From the NCBI GenBank assembly GCA_030848705.1, contig CM061237.1, positions 83,509,910 through 83,573,909 of the forward strand: a stretch of 64,000 nt of DNA. Reading direction: 5' to 3'. The DNA comes from Heracleum sosnowskyi (lineage: Eukaryota; Streptophyta; Magnoliopsida; Apiales; Apiaceae). A program made the translations under genes and the position numbers. The notes under the pieces are model-generated. The model saw only the letters and a program-made list of their open reading frames with translations, had not been told where the DNA came from and made no database searches. Positions 1-11,018 of the stretch are shown piece by piece (positions within the stretch are counted from its first letter, which is position 1; each line of letters opens with the position of its first letter).

Positions 1-1259
1 ACCTCTGACATGTATGCAGATGAAGTGCTTGCCTCTTTAGCCACTAAAGCAAGGTTCCCAATCTCACCTGCTTCTTCATCACTGTCAGTGTCATCCCAAC
101 TCTTTCCTTCAGCAACATAGGCTTTCCCAATCTTGTTCTTCTTGCTAGAATCAAATGTGTTTCTTGTCACTTGCTTTGGCTTTCTGCATTCAGTAGAAAA
201 GTGACCCAACTCATTGTAATTGTAGCATCTGATTGTGATCCTATCCACAGTTCCAGTTTTGTAGCCACCCCTTGTGCTACTTGAAGAGGAAGATCCACCT
301 CTCTGAAATCTGGGCCTGAACTTAAGATTGGGATTCCTCTTGAATCTGAACTTCCCAAACTTCCTGACTATTAAAGCCAAATCACCATCCTCCAGTTGAT
401 CAAGTTCCTCTAAAGAATAGAAGTCACCACCAGATTGATAAATGGATGTTAATCCATATTCAGCATCAATAACATTCATGTTAGAACTGGAAGGTTGAAC
501 AGCCTTCACTTCCAGTTTCTGTGGGACTTCAGCAGCCAATGCAGTAGAAGTACTAACTATCCTCCCAGTTCCATATAACTCATCCTATTGAATCTGCTCC
601 AGCTCATAGGTCTTCAGAACACCATACAGTCTTTCCAAATCAATCTCTCCCAGATCTCCTGCTTCTCTAATGGCAGATATTCTGTGCTCCAAATGACGTG
701 GAAGTGTAAGTAGGAACTTCTTGTTAATTTCCTTGATAGTGTAGCGCTTCCCATTGAGATTCAGATCATTGATTAATTTGTTGTATCTCTCAAAAACCTC
801 AGAGATACCTTCACCAGGGTTTGATCTGAAATGCTCATATTGAGAGGTGAGAATTTCCAGCTTATTCTCTCTAACTTCCTCTGTCCCCTCATTGATTATC
901 TCTATAGTTTCCCAAATGTGTTTGGCAGTATCACAGTTTAGGACATGATTATGCATGATAGGATCAAGACAATCAACAAGGATCAACTGTAGACAGGCAT
1001 CCAAGGTAACATCCTCTTTTTCATCAGGAGTGTAGTCTTTGGGATCCTTAGGGTACATCCTAGCAGCCCTAGTAACAATCTGATTCTCTATAAGTTCTCC
1101 CTCAATAATCATAGGGACTTTGGGACCATTCTTCAGCACATCAAAGTATATAGGATTAGCAACTTTAAGAAATAGGAGCATTTTCTTCTTCCACATAGGA
1201 TAATGCTCCTTGTTGAACATTGGGATTTTGACTGCACCCACTTTCTGTGTAGTAGACAT
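1..1259 (-). pseudogene. gag: Copia (Sirevirus-type) gag, runs off the window, one nonsense codon
   Basis: Gag builds the virus-like particle that packages retrotransposon RNA. Reading starts at an ATG at 1257-1259 (minus) and runs off base 1. The first 224 codons form a UBN2/DUF4219-type gag domain with blocks such as MWKKKMLLF and FERYNKLINDL, close in style to the gags at 28835 and 59258. A TAG at 585-587 interrupts it, probably from a Gln codon, and the same frame then stays open to base 1. A CCHC zinc knuckle lies at 186-227, but its second Cys is Tyr (TAC at 216-218), so nucleic-acid binding is probably impaired. The primer site and LTR follow at 1349-1822. Assignment to Copia gag is firm; the Sirevirus assignment is inferred from resemblance to the other gags. 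Confidence 0.85.
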
Positions 1260-1348
1260 CTTTTGAGATTTTTAGGAATAATAAAAATTTCAGAGTTTAA
1301 AAAAAATCTCAAAACAATTGGATCTTTGATTTGTATATCAATCAAAAG

Positions 1349-1360
1349 GCTCTGATACCA
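1349..1360 (-). other. Primer-binding site of the outer Copia element
   Basis: On the minus strand this reads TGGTATCAGAGC, the usual Copia site that pairs with initiator tRNA-Met. It lies three bases inside the LTR end at 1364, which fixes the element's orientation and one LTR boundary. Confidence 0.9.
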
Positions 1361-1363
1361 ATT

Positions 1364-1822
1364 GTTAGGTCCTGATAAGTTTGTAGAAGGGGGGTTGAAT
1401 ACAAACGATACCGTTTAATCAAATTTGTCCTTTTAAGATTTAACAAATTAGAACAAATTATTGCGGAATAAAACTGAAACAATATTCAAGTTAAATAAAA
1501 CTCTATGAAACTTGAAGGGTGTTACAATTCTGATCACTGATTACAATGAACTTGACAAAACAAATCTAGAATAAATTCGACATGAATTTATCTATTTTTG
1601 TAATAAAAAGGATCGAATACTAAAAAGTAGTTCGATATAAAATCTAGGGATTATGATCCGCTAGAAAGATAAAGCAGTACAAGAGAAATGATTCTTATGG
1701 ATTAAATGCTAAGAACAATTCAAGAATCAATTCACTGGAAAGAAATGATTAGCTTCGACAGTTGAAGAAATAAAGACAGAAGAATGTAATTTTGAGTTCT
1801 GTGTCTTTCTTTTTGTTGAATG
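1364..1822 (-). repeat. 5' LTR of outer Copia element, primer-side part
   Basis: In plus orientation the LTR begins TGTTAGGTCCTGATAAG, so on its own strand it ends ...CCTAACA just before the primer site. It is cut at 1822 by the Copia insertion at 1823-9164 and resumes at 9170. The last five bases (GAATG, 1818-1822) are the target duplication of that insertion. Confidence 0.8.
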
Positions 1823-2969
1823 TGTTGGGTTTTATACTAAACTATTCATTAGTAGTATATAAACTTTGTCCATTTTATTGAGAATCTTGATTGCATATTT
1901 TTACATTGTCTGTTTATTATATATTGTGGATAATTTAGTATCAAATGGGATAACAGAAGATTAAATTATCAGTGTCTACATATAATATAAAGGGTTCACA
2001 GTTTAAGTGGAATTAGACAAACCACTGGAATAACTGAAGTATTATTTGGGAATAGTTTATCTTGACTATTAAATAATACTTGTATACTTTGTGTATATTG
2101 AACAGGATCGAAATATTAGAATTGTTCTTCTATTCTGACAATAAAGAAGTACTAAGATTCTATGATATTATTAATGCTTAGGTTCTCAATCCAAGTGTAG
2201 TGATTGACACTTGTATGCAATGCACATGCTTTGATTCATATGTGATGTAATTAATTGTTAATTATAATATTATGTATTGAGCAATGACATTGCATGCAGA
2301 GTGGGATATTAACAACATAAGGAAACCATGTCCTGATAATATTCGGGTTGATGATGTCCTCTTGAAAGCTCATAAAGATAATTATGCTTTAGTCCTGCAG
2401 GCAGATTTGTTCTTGCATAATTATAAGGTTGAGTGGATGATCAAGGATAAAAAGATATTAATTAAATTAATTATCAGAAATTAATTTAATTAATGGACAT
2501 ACGATATCTTAAACATGGGGAATTTAATAAGCAAATAATATAGGAGCCGAATTTAATAATAAAATAACTACGGTATTAGGAAAGGTAGTGCAAATATTAA
2601 TTCGTTAGTGGATAGAATTAATATTTAATGACATTGGGCTTGACCCAGAATGTCATTGGGAGGCCCGACCTAATTGTCCATGATCCCTACTGGAGCCTAT
2701 ATATATTCTTGTTCTCCTAAAGCTGAAAACGTTTTTTCATAATTCGAGATTAAAACCTAGGGCAGCCGCAAGGAGCTAGGGTTTTGGGATTTCGAGGCTT
2801 TAAGGAGAGGAAAACTTCGGGAGATCGAAGGCCACACTTCGCTCGAAGGGAATCAAGGAATTCAGTAGAAGACGTGGATCAGAATCGTATCGATTAAGGT
2901 AAAGTTTTCTTTTCGAACTCGTAATCAATCATATAGTAAAACGCAGAACAGTAATCATACATTCCAACA
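1823..2969 (+). repeat. 5' LTR of nested Copia element
   Basis: 1147 bp, starting TGTTGGGTTTTATACT and ending CATTCCAACA. A TATATATA stretch at about 2698-2705 is a plausible promoter TATA box. It keeps a 10 bp segment near 2930 that the 3' LTR lacks. A 66-codon ATG ORF at 2284-2484, identical in the other LTR (8489-8689), is probably chance. Confidence 0.95.
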
Positions 2970-4006
2970 ATTGGCATCAATTGATTTTCATTCCCCGATT
3001 TTTCGACCCATTCTGACGCTGTTTAAGCCTCCAAACGGGCTCCTGAAGATTTCGGGAAATTTTCAACGAAAGAATTCGAAGCTAATTTTTTGGGTCCATT
3101 ATAGTGGATGTGTTTTATTATGTTTTACATAATTTCTGCTATTTATTTTAATTATTGCAATTTTATATGCCTTATGTGATTATCATGCCATGCAATACTA
3201 ACCTTAGTATGCTAGAACGACATGGACATAGGGTTATATGCTATGCTTTAATTATGTTGATCGTCATGCCATGTTCTTCTATGTTATGTGTTCTTTGTCT
3301 TGTTATTATGATAACATGTGGACCTCGAAGAATTAACATAGGACGATGCATGTAGATATAAAAAAATCCTCAAAGTAAAATACTAAGTGGGAGAGGGAAT
3401 TAATTTGATATTAGATCCCATGGTCATCCATTATTGGTTGTATGTAATTTAACACTAGGACGATTATGAATTGGATATATGTCACCCATCGTGGCGTATG
3501 ATTTGTGACGTCTGGGTAGTGTTAAGGATATTACTAGGACAATCTTCTTAAGTTAATCACGAATATTGAAAGGTAAGCTCACCCCATCGTGACATACCAA
3601 GTTTCATAGAATTCGAGAAAAAAGTTGGACATTCCTTGATTGATGTTGATAATGGATATTTCTGTCTTAGGGGTTGTGTTCTTAAGCGAGTCCGTCTGTG
3701 ACTTCACCGAAAACATCTGGGATTTATCCATTGATACATCGAACGGATGGGTCTGACTAAAGGCAACTTAAGATCTAAATAATGGTATACACTTAGCTAT
3801 GAAAGATAATATATAGTCCACCCTAACGTGGCGTATTATTTAGTAGTAGGACCGAAGTAATATTTAAATTTAAATGGTATATATGTCATCCATCATGGCG
3901 TACCAGATATTTATGGAATTTAAATATTAGCGCATTAATTTTAATTAATTGTTAGAGGAAACAAATAGGTTTTAAGATATATGCAATTTTCTAGATTAAG
4001 TGTTAT
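2970..4006 (+). other. Leader of nested Copia element with atypical primer site and repeated motif
   Basis: About 1.04 kb with no coding sequence. The expected primer site directly after the LTR reads TTGGCATCAATTG (2971-2983), which shares only its first half with the usual TTGGTATCAGAGC. Between about 3480 and 3910 a short motif of the form CCATCGTGGCGTAT recurs four times in variant forms (near 3485, 3583, 3823, 3890), spaced irregularly. It may be a packaging or structural element; that is inference. Confidence 0.6.
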
Positions 4007-5263
4007 ATGCATGATTCTCATGATAGAATGGGCTTTAATCCACTTTTCACCATACTTAAGGATAACAAACTTACCGGACCTAACTATATTGAATGGAAAC
4101 GCAATTTGGACATAGTGTTGACTGCTGAAGAGTTCAAATTTTGTACTATTGAACCCAAACCGGAACAGCCTGTTGCCGATGCTCCGGATGAGGATAAAGA
4201 GTATTTTAAGAAGTGGACTAAGGCAGATGAGATGTTGCGATGTTACATTCTGGCAGCAATGTCGGGTGTTTTGCAACATCAGCATCAGGCCATGACCACT
4301 GCTGCAGATATGCTCTTTAATCTCAAGGAGCTTTTCGGAGATGAGAATAGGGCTGCTAGGCAAGTAGCAATGAAGTCTCTAATGAACACTCAGATGGCTG
4401 AAAAAACACCTGTAAGGGACCATGTTCTTCTGATGATGTCTCATATAAATGAACTAGAGGTCCTTGGTGCTGATATTGATGCGAAAACGCAGGTCGATAT
4501 CATACTTATGAGTTTGCCAAAAAGCTTTGAGCCGTTTCTCTTGAATTACAACATGAACAAGAAGTTGTATAGTCTTGCAGAACTTCTGACAGAGCTTCAG
4601 GCAGCGGAATCATTATTTCAGCAGCATGTTCAGGTAAATGTGGCTGAGAAAGTTTTTTCTTCAAAGCCGAAAGGAAAGAAGAAGAATAAGGTTCAGACAC
4701 AGAAAGTTATGAAACCATTGGGAGTTCAGAATTCAGTGAAGAAGCCTAAGGGCAAGTGCTTCAAGTGCAAGCAGTCGGGTCACTGGAAAAAGGATTGTCC
4801 TCTTTCTAAGAAGAACAATGCTGGTATGTCTCTTTCTCTTGTTACAGAAACATATATAGCGGCTATGTCTACGAGCACTTGGTGTGTAGACATAGGAGCC
4901 ACTGATCATGTTTGTAATTCCATGCAGGGGTTCCAAAAAACCAGGCTGCTTAGAGATGGCGAGATATATGTGTTCATGGGAGATGCTACGAAAGTAGCAG
5001 TGGTTGCATTTGGAGTTATTTCTTTATCTTTTGGTTATGATAGGATTTTGTTTTTGAATAATTGTCTTTATGTACCTTCATTTAGAAGGAATTTAATTTC
5101 GATTTCTAAACTTGCTAGGGATGGTTATAATGTTTGTTTGGATCGTAATGTTTCCATTATGATGAATAAACGAGTTATATGTTCTGGTACATTGCAAGAC
5201 AATTTATATATTATTAATCCTATAGAACCAATGCTGCAACCAAAATACACTTTCTACCTCTAG
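4007..5263 (+). pseudogene. gag: Copia gag and protease segment, frame broken at its end
   Basis: Encodes the particle protein and the start of the polyprotein protease. The more likely start is ATG at 4028 (MGFNPLFTIL), because Copia gags of this type begin at that block; ATG 4007 is in frame. A UBN2-type gag domain fills roughly the first 230 codons. An intact CCHC knuckle (CFKCKQSGHWKKDC) lies at 4757-4798. The protease motif follows as WCVDIGATDHVC. The catalytic triplet normally reads D-S/T-G, but here codon 4892-4894 is Ile, which should abolish activity. The frame closes at 5261-5263. A reading one frame away from about 5241 carries the expected continuation, so about one base was lost near 5235-5245. 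Confidence 0.85.
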
Positions 5264-5264
5264 T

Positions 5265-5750
5265 AAAAGAAAGGAACCTTCTGGATTGAACCAAACATAT
5301 CTTTGGCACTTGAGATTAGGTCATATTAACTTGAGGAGGATTCAAAGATTGGTAGTAGATGGGCCTTTAGGCTCGTTGGCAGTGGAGCCATTTCCAGTCT
5401 GTAAATCTTGCTTGGAAGGAAAAATGACCAGTAGACCTTTTAAGGCAAAAGGAAATAGAGCCAAAGATGTGTTAGAATTGATTCATACTGATTTATGTGG
5501 ACCTATGAATATCCAAGCGAGAGGTGGGTATGAATATTTTGTCACTTTCATTGATGATTATTCGAGATATGGATACATTTATCTGTTGCACCGCAAGTCT
5601 GAGTGCTTTGAAAAATTCAAAGAGTACAAAGCAAGTGCGGAGAAGCGACATTCAGGAAAATGTATCAAGTCACTACGATCATATCGTGGGGACGAATACC
5701 TGCTTGGAGAATTTAGAGAATATTTATCAGAACATGGGATTTCATCCTAG
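5265..5750 (+). pseudogene. pol: Copia integrase, N-terminal half, catalytic Asp lost
   Basis: Integrase joins the cDNA ends to host DNA. This piece opens with the Copia linker and an HHCC zinc-binding region (WHLRLGHINL ... CKSCLEGKM). The core follows with its first catalytic Asp in the block IHTDLCGP. The second catalytic Asp, normally in an RSDRGGEY-like block, is Tyr (TAT at 5682-5684; local reading RSYRGDEY). A TAG at 5748-5750, probably from CAG, then ends the frame; the next base continues the same frame in the 5751 segment. No ATG starts this piece: it depends on the polyprotein frame, which is already broken upstream. Confidence 0.85.
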
Positions 5751-7391
5751 TTGACTGCACCTGGCACACCTCAGCAGAATGGTGTAGCAGAAAGAAGGAA
5801 CCGGACTCTTTTAGAGAGTGTTAGATCGATGATGAGTTATTCGAATTTACCCAAGTCGTTTTGGGGGCATGCTCTAGAAACAACGGCTTATCTTCTAAAC
5901 TTGGTACCTTCTAAGTCAGTTCCAAAAACTCCAAAAGAATTGTGGACTAGTACCAAACCTAGTTTGAAACACATTCGGATTTGGGGTTGTCCAGCACATG
6001 TGCTGAACAAGAACGTGACTAAGTTAGATTCTCGTACAGAAGTGAGGCTGTTTGTGGGTTATCCCAAGGGAACAAAAGGGTATTTGTTTTATAGTCCTAA
6101 GGATCAGGATATCATTGTAAGCACCAATGCTAGATTCTTAGAGGAAGACTATATAATGAATCACAAACCCATGAGTACTGTTGTTTTAGAGGAAATAGTG
6201 GGAGGACAAGATAATTCTAATATGCCACCGGTACAAGTAGAACAACCACAAGTAAATGAACAACCTATCACTAATACCACTCCAATGCTTCGTCGTAGTG
6301 GGAGGGTTGTTAAACAACCTGAGAGGTTCATGTTTTTGGGAGAGTCTTCAGACTTAGTCTCTGGTGAACATGATGAGGATCCCATGACATACGAAGAAGC
6401 AATGCAAGATAAGGATGCAGATCTTTGGCAAAAGGCTATGCAATCTGAGATGGAATCTATGTATTCCAATGAAGTCTGGGATCTCGTGGAACCACCCAAT
6501 GGTGTAAAACCCATTGGATGCAAGTGGATCTACAAAAGAAAAAGAGGATCTGACAAAAAGGTGAAAGCCTGGAAAGCAAGACTTGTTGCGAAAGGGTATA
6601 CTCAGAAACAAGGAATTGATTATGAGGAAACCTTTTCTCCGGTAGTCATGCTTAAGTCAATCCGGATTCTTTTATCTATAGCAGCTCATCTCGATTATGA
6701 GATTTGGCAAATGGATGTCAAGACAGCTTTCCTAAATGGAAGTCTTGATGAAAACATCCATATGCAACAACCAGAGGGATTCATCAAAGAGGGCCAAGAG
6801 CATCTAGTGTGTAAGCTTAAGAAGTCCATTTATGGACTGAAACAAGCTTCCAGGGAGTGGAACATTCGTTTTGATCAGGCCGTCCAGTCAAATGGTTATG
6901 ATCAGAATCCAAGCGAAGCATGTGTGTATAAGAAAAGTGAAGGAAATGCAGTGGTTTTTATAGTACTATATGTAGATGACATTTTACTTATTGGAAACAA
7001 TTTAGAGATGTTGTCATCTATTAAGGCATGGTTGTTCAAACAATTTGAAATGAAAGACTTAGGTGAAGCCGCATACATTCTTGGGATCAAAGTTATAAGA
7101 GATCGCAAGAAAAGAACGTTGGCTTTATCTCAAGAACCGTACATTGATGAGGTATTGGCTCGTTTTAACATGCAGGACTCTAAGAAGGGTAATTTACCTT
7201 TTAGACATGGAGTCTCTCTATCAAAGGAGCAGTGTCCTAAGACACCTAAGGATATAGAGAACATGAAAGCAGTTCCTTATGCTTCAGCATGTGGAAGCTT
7301 AATGTATGTTATGTTATGCACGAGACCTGATATTTGCTTTGCCGTAGGCATGGTCAGTAGATATCAGTCCAATCCAGGTCAGGAACATTAG
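5751..7391 (+). pseudogene. pol: Copia integrase end and reverse transcriptase, ends in nonsense codon
   Basis: Carries the rest of integrase, with the third catalytic residue in the GVAERRNRT block. A low-complexity linker follows, then the RVT_2 reverse transcriptase. Visible reverse transcriptase blocks are KWIYKRKRG, ARLVAKGYTQ, QMDVKTAFLNG and the catalytic YVDD at 6969-6980. The polymerase core looks intact. The frame ends with TAG at 7389-7391, where related elements have Trp (GQEHW), a TGG-to-TAG change. The same frame continues in the RNase H segment. Confidence 0.88.
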
Positions 7392-7952
7392 AGTGCAGTA
7401 AAAACGATACTTAAGTACCTGCGAAGGACTAAGAAGTATATGTTAATTTACAAGGTTTCAGACTTGTTTCCTGTGGGATATACCGATTCAGATTTCCAGA
7501 CAGATAGGGATAAGAGGAAGTCAACCTCGGGGTGTGTTTTTACTTTAGGAGGTGGAGCTGTAATATGGAGGAGTGTGAAGCAGAAATGCATCGCAGACTC
7601 AACCATGGAAGCTGAATATGTGGCAGCCTCTGAGGCAGCCAAGGAGGCTATATGGTTCCGGAATTTCCTGCTGGATTTGAATGTAGTTCCTAATTTGCCA
7701 CGGCAAATCACAATTTATTGTGATAATACTGGTGCTGTTGCAAATACAAAGGAACCACGAGAACATAAAGCAGCAAAACACATTGAGCGTAAGTATCACC
7801 TCATACGACAGTTCGTTAAGCGAGGAGATATTATTGTGACTGATATAGCATCAAAGGACAACCGGGCTGATCCTTTCACGAAGAGTTTACCAGCTAAGGT
7901 TTTTGAAGAACACGTGGAGGTGATAGGAGTCAGATGTCTGGTCACGGAATAG
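7392..7952 (+). pseudogene. pol: Copia RNase H, C-terminal part of pol
   Basis: RNase H degrades the RNA of the RNA:DNA hybrid during reverse transcription. The catalytic acidic residues are visible in GYTDSDFQ, MEAEYVAA and YCDNTGAV, and the C-terminal block HIERKYHLI is present, so this domain looks intact in itself. It is cut off from the rest of pol by the TAG at 7389-7391. The natural stop is at 7950-7952. Confidence 0.87.
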
Positions 7953-8027
7953 TTATTTAAACTGGTAGCAGATTATATGAATAAACACTGATATACTCAA
8001 AGAATAGCTTGAGTATAAGTGGGAGAT
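7953..8027 (+). other. 3' untranslated region and polypurine tract of nested Copia
   Basis: A 75 bp spacer ending in AAGTGGGAGAT (8017-8027) directly before the 3' LTR. This is the standard Copia polypurine tract that primes plus-strand DNA synthesis. Confidence 0.9.
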
Positions 8028-9164
8028 TGTTGGGTTTTATACTAAACTATTCATTAGTAGTATATAAACATTGTCCATTTTATTGAGAATCTTGATTGCA
8101 TATTTTTACATTGTCTATTTATTATATATTGTGGATAATTTAGTATCAAATGGGATAACAGAAGATTAAATTATCAGTGTCTACATATAATATAAAGGGT
8201 TCACAGTTTAAGTGGAATTAGACAAACCACTGGAATAACTGAAGTATTATTTGGGAATAGTTTATCTTGACTATTAAATAATACTTGTATACTTTGTGTA
8301 TATTGAACAGGATCGAAATATTAGAATTGTTCTTCTATTCTGACAATAAAGAAGTACTAAGATTCTATGATATTATTAATGCTTAGGTTCTCAATCCAAG
8401 TGTAGTGATTGACACTTGTATGCAATGCACATGCTTTGATTCATATGTGATGTAATTAATTGTTAATTATAATATTATGTATTGAGCAATGACATTGCAT
8501 GCAGAGTGGGATATTAACAACATAAGGAAACCATGTCCTGATAATATTCGGGTTGATGATGTCCTCTTGAAAGCTCATAAAGATAATTATGCTTTAGTCC
8601 TGCAGGCAGATTTGTTCTTGCATAATTATAAGGTTGAGTGGATGATCAAGGATAAAAAGATATTAATTAAATTAATTATCAGAAATTAATTTAATTAATG
8701 GACATACGATATCTTAAACATGGGGAATTTAATAAGCAAATAATATAGGAGCCGAATTTAATAATAAAATAATTACGGTATTAGGAAAGGTAGTGCAAAT
8801 ATTAATTCGTTAGTGGATAGAATTAATATTTAATGACATTGGGCTTGACCCAGAATGTCATTGGGAGGCCCGACCTAATTGTCCATGATCCCTACTGGAG
8901 CCTATATATATTCTTGTTCTCCTAAAGCTGAAAACGTTTTTTCATAATTCGAGATTAAAACCTAGGGCAGCCGCAAGGAGCTAGGGTTTTGGGATTTCGA
9001 GGCTTTAAGGAGAGGAAAACTTCGGAAGATCGAAGGCCACACTTCGCTCGAAGGGAATCAAGGAATTTAGTAGAAGACGTGGATCAGAATCGTATCGATT
9101 AAGGTAAAGTTTTCTTTTCGAACTCGTATAGTAAAACGCAGAACAGTAATCATACGTTCCAACA
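8028..9164 (+). repeat. 3' LTR of nested Copia element
   Basis: 1137 bp, almost identical to 1823-2969 with a constant offset of 6205 until a 10 bp deletion near 9130. It ends TTCCAACA and is followed by the GAATG duplication at 9165-9169. Confidence 0.95.
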
Positions 9165-9169
9165 GAATG

Positions 9170-9924
9170 TAATGAATAAAATATCAACTGATCACCTTTT
9201 GCTTTTATACAAATGCCTTGTCCAGTTTTCCACGCGCCAATCCACTTGCAGAAAGTATTAAGAAGACTTGTAGGAAAACTATCCTTTTTGCCTTGGAAGA
9301 CAACCAGGAAGACAATGCTTGGCCTAGGAAGACAATCGGGAAGACAATGTTTGGCCTAGGAAGACAATCGGGAAGACTCACTTGTGAGTCTTCCTAATTC
9401 ATAAAACGAAGTCTTCCTAGTTCAAACCTAAGTCTTCCTGGTTCATTTTTATTCTAATTTAAATAATTAACTAAATAAATTATGTATTAAATTAATTCTT
9501 TACAGAATTAATTTAATAAATAATTTACTTAATAGTATTAATTATTTATAAGAGAATAAATAGAATTAGTTGACTTCTCAATTAATTCCAGAATCACTTA
9601 AAACTTAGATAAAGAATAAACATTATAGTACGTTGACACTCAATGCACGGTCTGGTTCATGAGTGACTAACGACAATGTCTGTTCTTTATCTGTTTGACT
9701 TTAAGTAGTGATTCACTTCCTTTTCATTCAAGAACTCTGTAACCAGTATCTTTTGCTGTCACCACTTGAAATCTCTGTCACTTTAATAAATCCACTGAGC
9801 TTGAATACTTTATTGAGGCTTGATCAATAAATTGAGCTTCTTTCAATGTAGAATAACTTCAAGTCTGTAGATGACTTTAATCTTTATTCTTTGACAGATA
9901 TAATCTTCTGAGATTCCTGTGACA
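9170..9924 (-). repeat. 5' LTR of outer Copia element, distal part
   Basis: Continuation of the LTR interrupted at 1822. The outer boundary is proposed at 9924, where the plus strand reads CCTGTGACA, giving TGTCACAGG as the LTR start on the minus strand and an LTR of about 1.2 kb without the insert. The matching target duplication is outside the window, so this end is tentative. Runs of GGAAGACAATC repeat at 9290-9370. Confidence 0.5.
9371..9394. repeat. Perfect inverted repeat in the outer Copia LTR
   Basis: GGAAGACTCAC at 9371-9381, two spacer bases, then its exact complement at 9384-9394. It sits in a stretch of repeated GAAGAC and GTCTTC words (about 9290-9440), so it may be a by-product of those repeats. 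Confidence 0.8.
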
Positions 9925-10761
9925 TTTGATCTAATATTTACTTATTACATTCTTGTTTAAGTTGAGTAGAATCCTCGAATTACAAATAGGCTATTTCATA
10001 TGCCTTTCAGAGACAAAAGTAAAAAAAAACTTGTTTTTCTCGTAGTTGTACCCTATCTCAGAAACGATCTTCTTTTGTGGTGCCATCTCTGAAGTTAGTT
10101 AAGGAAAGTAGAAATAAAAGGAATTTAAAGTTAGGGTTCTTGAACAGAAATGTCGGCGTATTTGCACTTGAGAGGATTTAGGGGTCATAGAAAACAATAG
10201 CAAGTAAAAGACTCAATTAATATTCCATTTGGTATCTATGCTTTGTGAAATAAACCTCACATAAAATTAAAAGAAATGACATGATGTTTCCTAATTGATG
10301 CAAAAGTGATCATGCTTTAAAAAAATAAGGTAATTTAGCCAATAATAGAAGTCGTTCAACATATGTGTAACTGTACATATAGTTGATTGCTAATTTTATG
10401 ACTCAATGGCTATAGTTTTTGTGACTCAACGGGTGATATTAAACCTTTCATATTTAGTATAGTCAACTACTATATTGTACCCATTGGCTAACAAGTATAT
10501 CCACCAAGTAATGCATACATTACATAACACTTTATCAATCGAGTTTCATATATTTCTCAAGTAAAAATGCTTTCAGAAAATTAATATGCAGCAATAACGT
10601 TTAAGTAATTTGAGAATTTTTCAATGGCTGCAATTTAAACTTAACAAACTTTTAGAATCATAAAAAGTTCACCATGTAATTGAAGTATTATTACTTATAA
10701 ATATCTATGTATATATATTGTATAATTAGAGACTAAAAATGGAAGGGGTTCTGGGTTATAT
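9925..10761. other. AT-rich spacer, nothing recognised
   Basis: Non-coding sequence between two retrotransposons, with stop codons in all frames and no recognisable repeat or regulatory motif. Confidence 0.6.
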
Positions 10762-11018
10762 TGTGAACAAGTAAACATCTCTTCAAGCACTTTATTCTTT
10801 GATTTGAACCACCATATATAGGCATTCTAATACACTCTCCACCCCTCATATGAAACTGCCCCATAATTACAAATTAATGTCAATTAATACTATAATATTG
10901 TACAAATTGTAACTTACATATCAATAATTTCCCAATGAATATATATCAAATTTACCAAATATATTATTCATGTATTTAATTCTTTTATTATATTTGACAT
11001 ATGAAGTCAAATGTAACA
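10762..11018 (-). repeat. 3' LTR of degenerate Copia element
   Basis: 257 bp; aligns along its length with 13674-14006 apart from the AT microsatellite in the latter. Confidence 0.8.

Larger units (their letters stand above)
1823..9164 (+). mobile_element. Complete but defective Copia element nested in an LTR
   Basis: A 7342 bp LTR retrotransposon with near-identical LTRs (1823-2969 and 8028-9164), TG...CA ends, and a perfect GAATG target duplication at 1818-1822 and 9165-9169. The internal order gag, protease, integrase, reverse transcriptase, RNase H defines Copia. By eye the LTRs differ at about six bases plus one 10 bp indel, so the insertion is recent. The coding region nevertheless carries two nonsense codons, one frameshift, and altered catalytic residues in protease and integrase. 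Confidence 0.95.

Noticed and set aside
2284..2484. 66-codon ATG ORF in the Copia LTR, identical at 8489-8689
   Set aside because: No recognisable domain; identical copies are expected from young LTRs.
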